Positions 4,786 through 5,166 of a DNA stretch of 5,166 bases are shown here, piece by piece. The stretch spans positions 1 through 5,166 of the forward strand of contig CAZAQS010000326.1 of NCBI GenBank assembly GCA_964486825.1. Reading direction: 5' to 3'. The notes under the pieces were generated by a model. The model made no database searches, had not been told where the DNA came from, and saw nothing but the letters and a program-made list of their open reading frames with translations. The stretch comes from CAZAQS01 sp964486825. GTDB taxonomy: Bacteria > Chloroflexota > Anaerolineae > Anaerolineales > UBA4823. Position 1 is the stretch's first letter. Each line of letters opens with the position of its first letter. The translations under genes and the position numbers were made by a program.

Positions 4786-5166
4786 CTAAAAACCTAGTTC
4801 TACCGCTAAAACATCATAATACGTTCCTGCTCCAAAAGAATCGAACAACACATGGTCTCCCGGCTTGAGGGTCGACAACTTCCGAAGGAAAGCGATCATA
4901 TTCGAGGCTGCGCTGACGTTACCAAAATCGCTCAATACCCAGGGCATGTTTAAATGGATGCCTTCCTTTTGGAGATTTTTTTCCAACAGCTTGTTAATCT
5001 TATAGTTGGCGTGATGCACGACAGTTAGTGCGAAGGATTTATCAGGCATACCCAATTCCACCATACGTTTCTGGTAAGCCTGGTAGGCGTCTTGTAATAC
5101 TTGTACCCCTGTCCGCACGAATAATTTTACCATCCCCATTGGACCTGCCATAACGACTGGCGACTC
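4786..5166 (-). CDS. C-terminal part of a 3-oxoacyl-ACP synthase III (FabH)-like thiolase-fold enzyme
   Basis: An open frame enters from the right edge and ends at TAG (4788-4786), giving 126 visible residues. FabH-type enzymes condense an acyl-CoA starter with malonyl-ACP; relatives make other C-C or ester bonds. In visible-fragment numbering, VVHHANYKIN carries the catalytic-type His51 (FabH has HQAN, here HHAN), and FGNVSAAS carries Asn83, the second catalytic residue of the GN(T/V)SAAS motif. The end of the fold, LKPGDHVLFDSFGAGTYYDV, is typical. The nucleophilic Cys lies outside the window. The ATG at 5151-5149 is not the true start: five in-frame codons without a stop precede it to the edge, and the fold would be far too short. 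It probably shares a transcript with the hydrolase. Whether it is housekeeping FabH or a beta-ketoacyl synthase of a special pathway cannot be decided from this end alone. Confidence 0.87.
   Translation of the reverse strand, partial: ESPVVMAGPMGMVKLFVRTGVQVLQDAYQAYQKRMVELGMPDKSFALTVVHHANYKINKLLEKNLQKEGIHLNMPWVLSDFGNVSAASNMIAFLRKLSTLKPGDHVLFDSFGAGTYYDVLAVELGF

Noticed and set aside
4786..5151. Complete 121-residue gene starting at ATG 5151
   Set aside because: The frame is open to the window edge and the sequence is only the C-terminal portion of a thiolase-fold enzyme, so the true start is off the window.
1..5166. CRISPR array, tRNA, insertion sequence or phage segment
   Set aside because: I saw no regularly spaced repeats, no cloverleaf-like sequence, no transposase and no terminal inverted repeats; nearly all the sequence is explained by genes and short control regions.

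Overview
The window carries parts or all of seven protein-coding genes and no RNA gene, insertion sequence or CRISPR array that I can see. Base composition is moderate. The best guess is a member of the Chloroflexota, Anaerolineae-like. The reasons are a YdjI-type SPFH protein ending in an excisionase-like helix-turn-helix, a long class II aldolase, and the general protein style. This assignment rests on remembered family resemblance, not on any search.

Layout. (1) Positions 1-216, plus strand: the C-terminal end of a probable NERD-domain protein. It converges on (2) a minus-strand pair: a small charged helical protein of unknown function (1501-2028, GTG start, very strong ribosome binding site) followed by an SPFH protein with a C-terminal DNA-binding-type domain (314-1378). 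A perfect 11-bp hairpin at 245-274 separates the convergent genes. (3) A 220-bp divergent control region (2029-2248) has a consensus TATAAT on each strand, one of them an extended -10. (4) Plus strand: a 473-residue zinc-dependent class II aldolase (2249-3670), coupled through a TGATG stop/start overlap to a Nudix hydrolase (3670-4173). A strong hairpin terminator (4172-4212) follows. (5) Minus strand, entering from the right edge: the C-terminal part of a ketoacyl-ACP-synthase-III-like thiolase-fold enzyme (4786-5166), followed 18 bp later by an isochorismatase-like cysteine hydrolase (4219-4767).

How it fits together. The aldolase/Nudix pair looks like a metabolic operon: carbohydrate phosphate cleavage plus removal of an unwanted or signalling nucleoside diphosphate derivative. 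The SPFH pair resembles the membrane-stress scaffold modules related to Bacillus YdjI and the PspA neighbourhood, but has a DNA-binding-type tail where YdjI relatives usually carry a zinc ribbon. This SPFH/helix-turn-helix protein with its uncharacterised partner is the most interesting item here. The ketosynthase/hydrolase pair is probably ordinary lipid or secondary metabolism, and its substrate cannot be read from this fragment.
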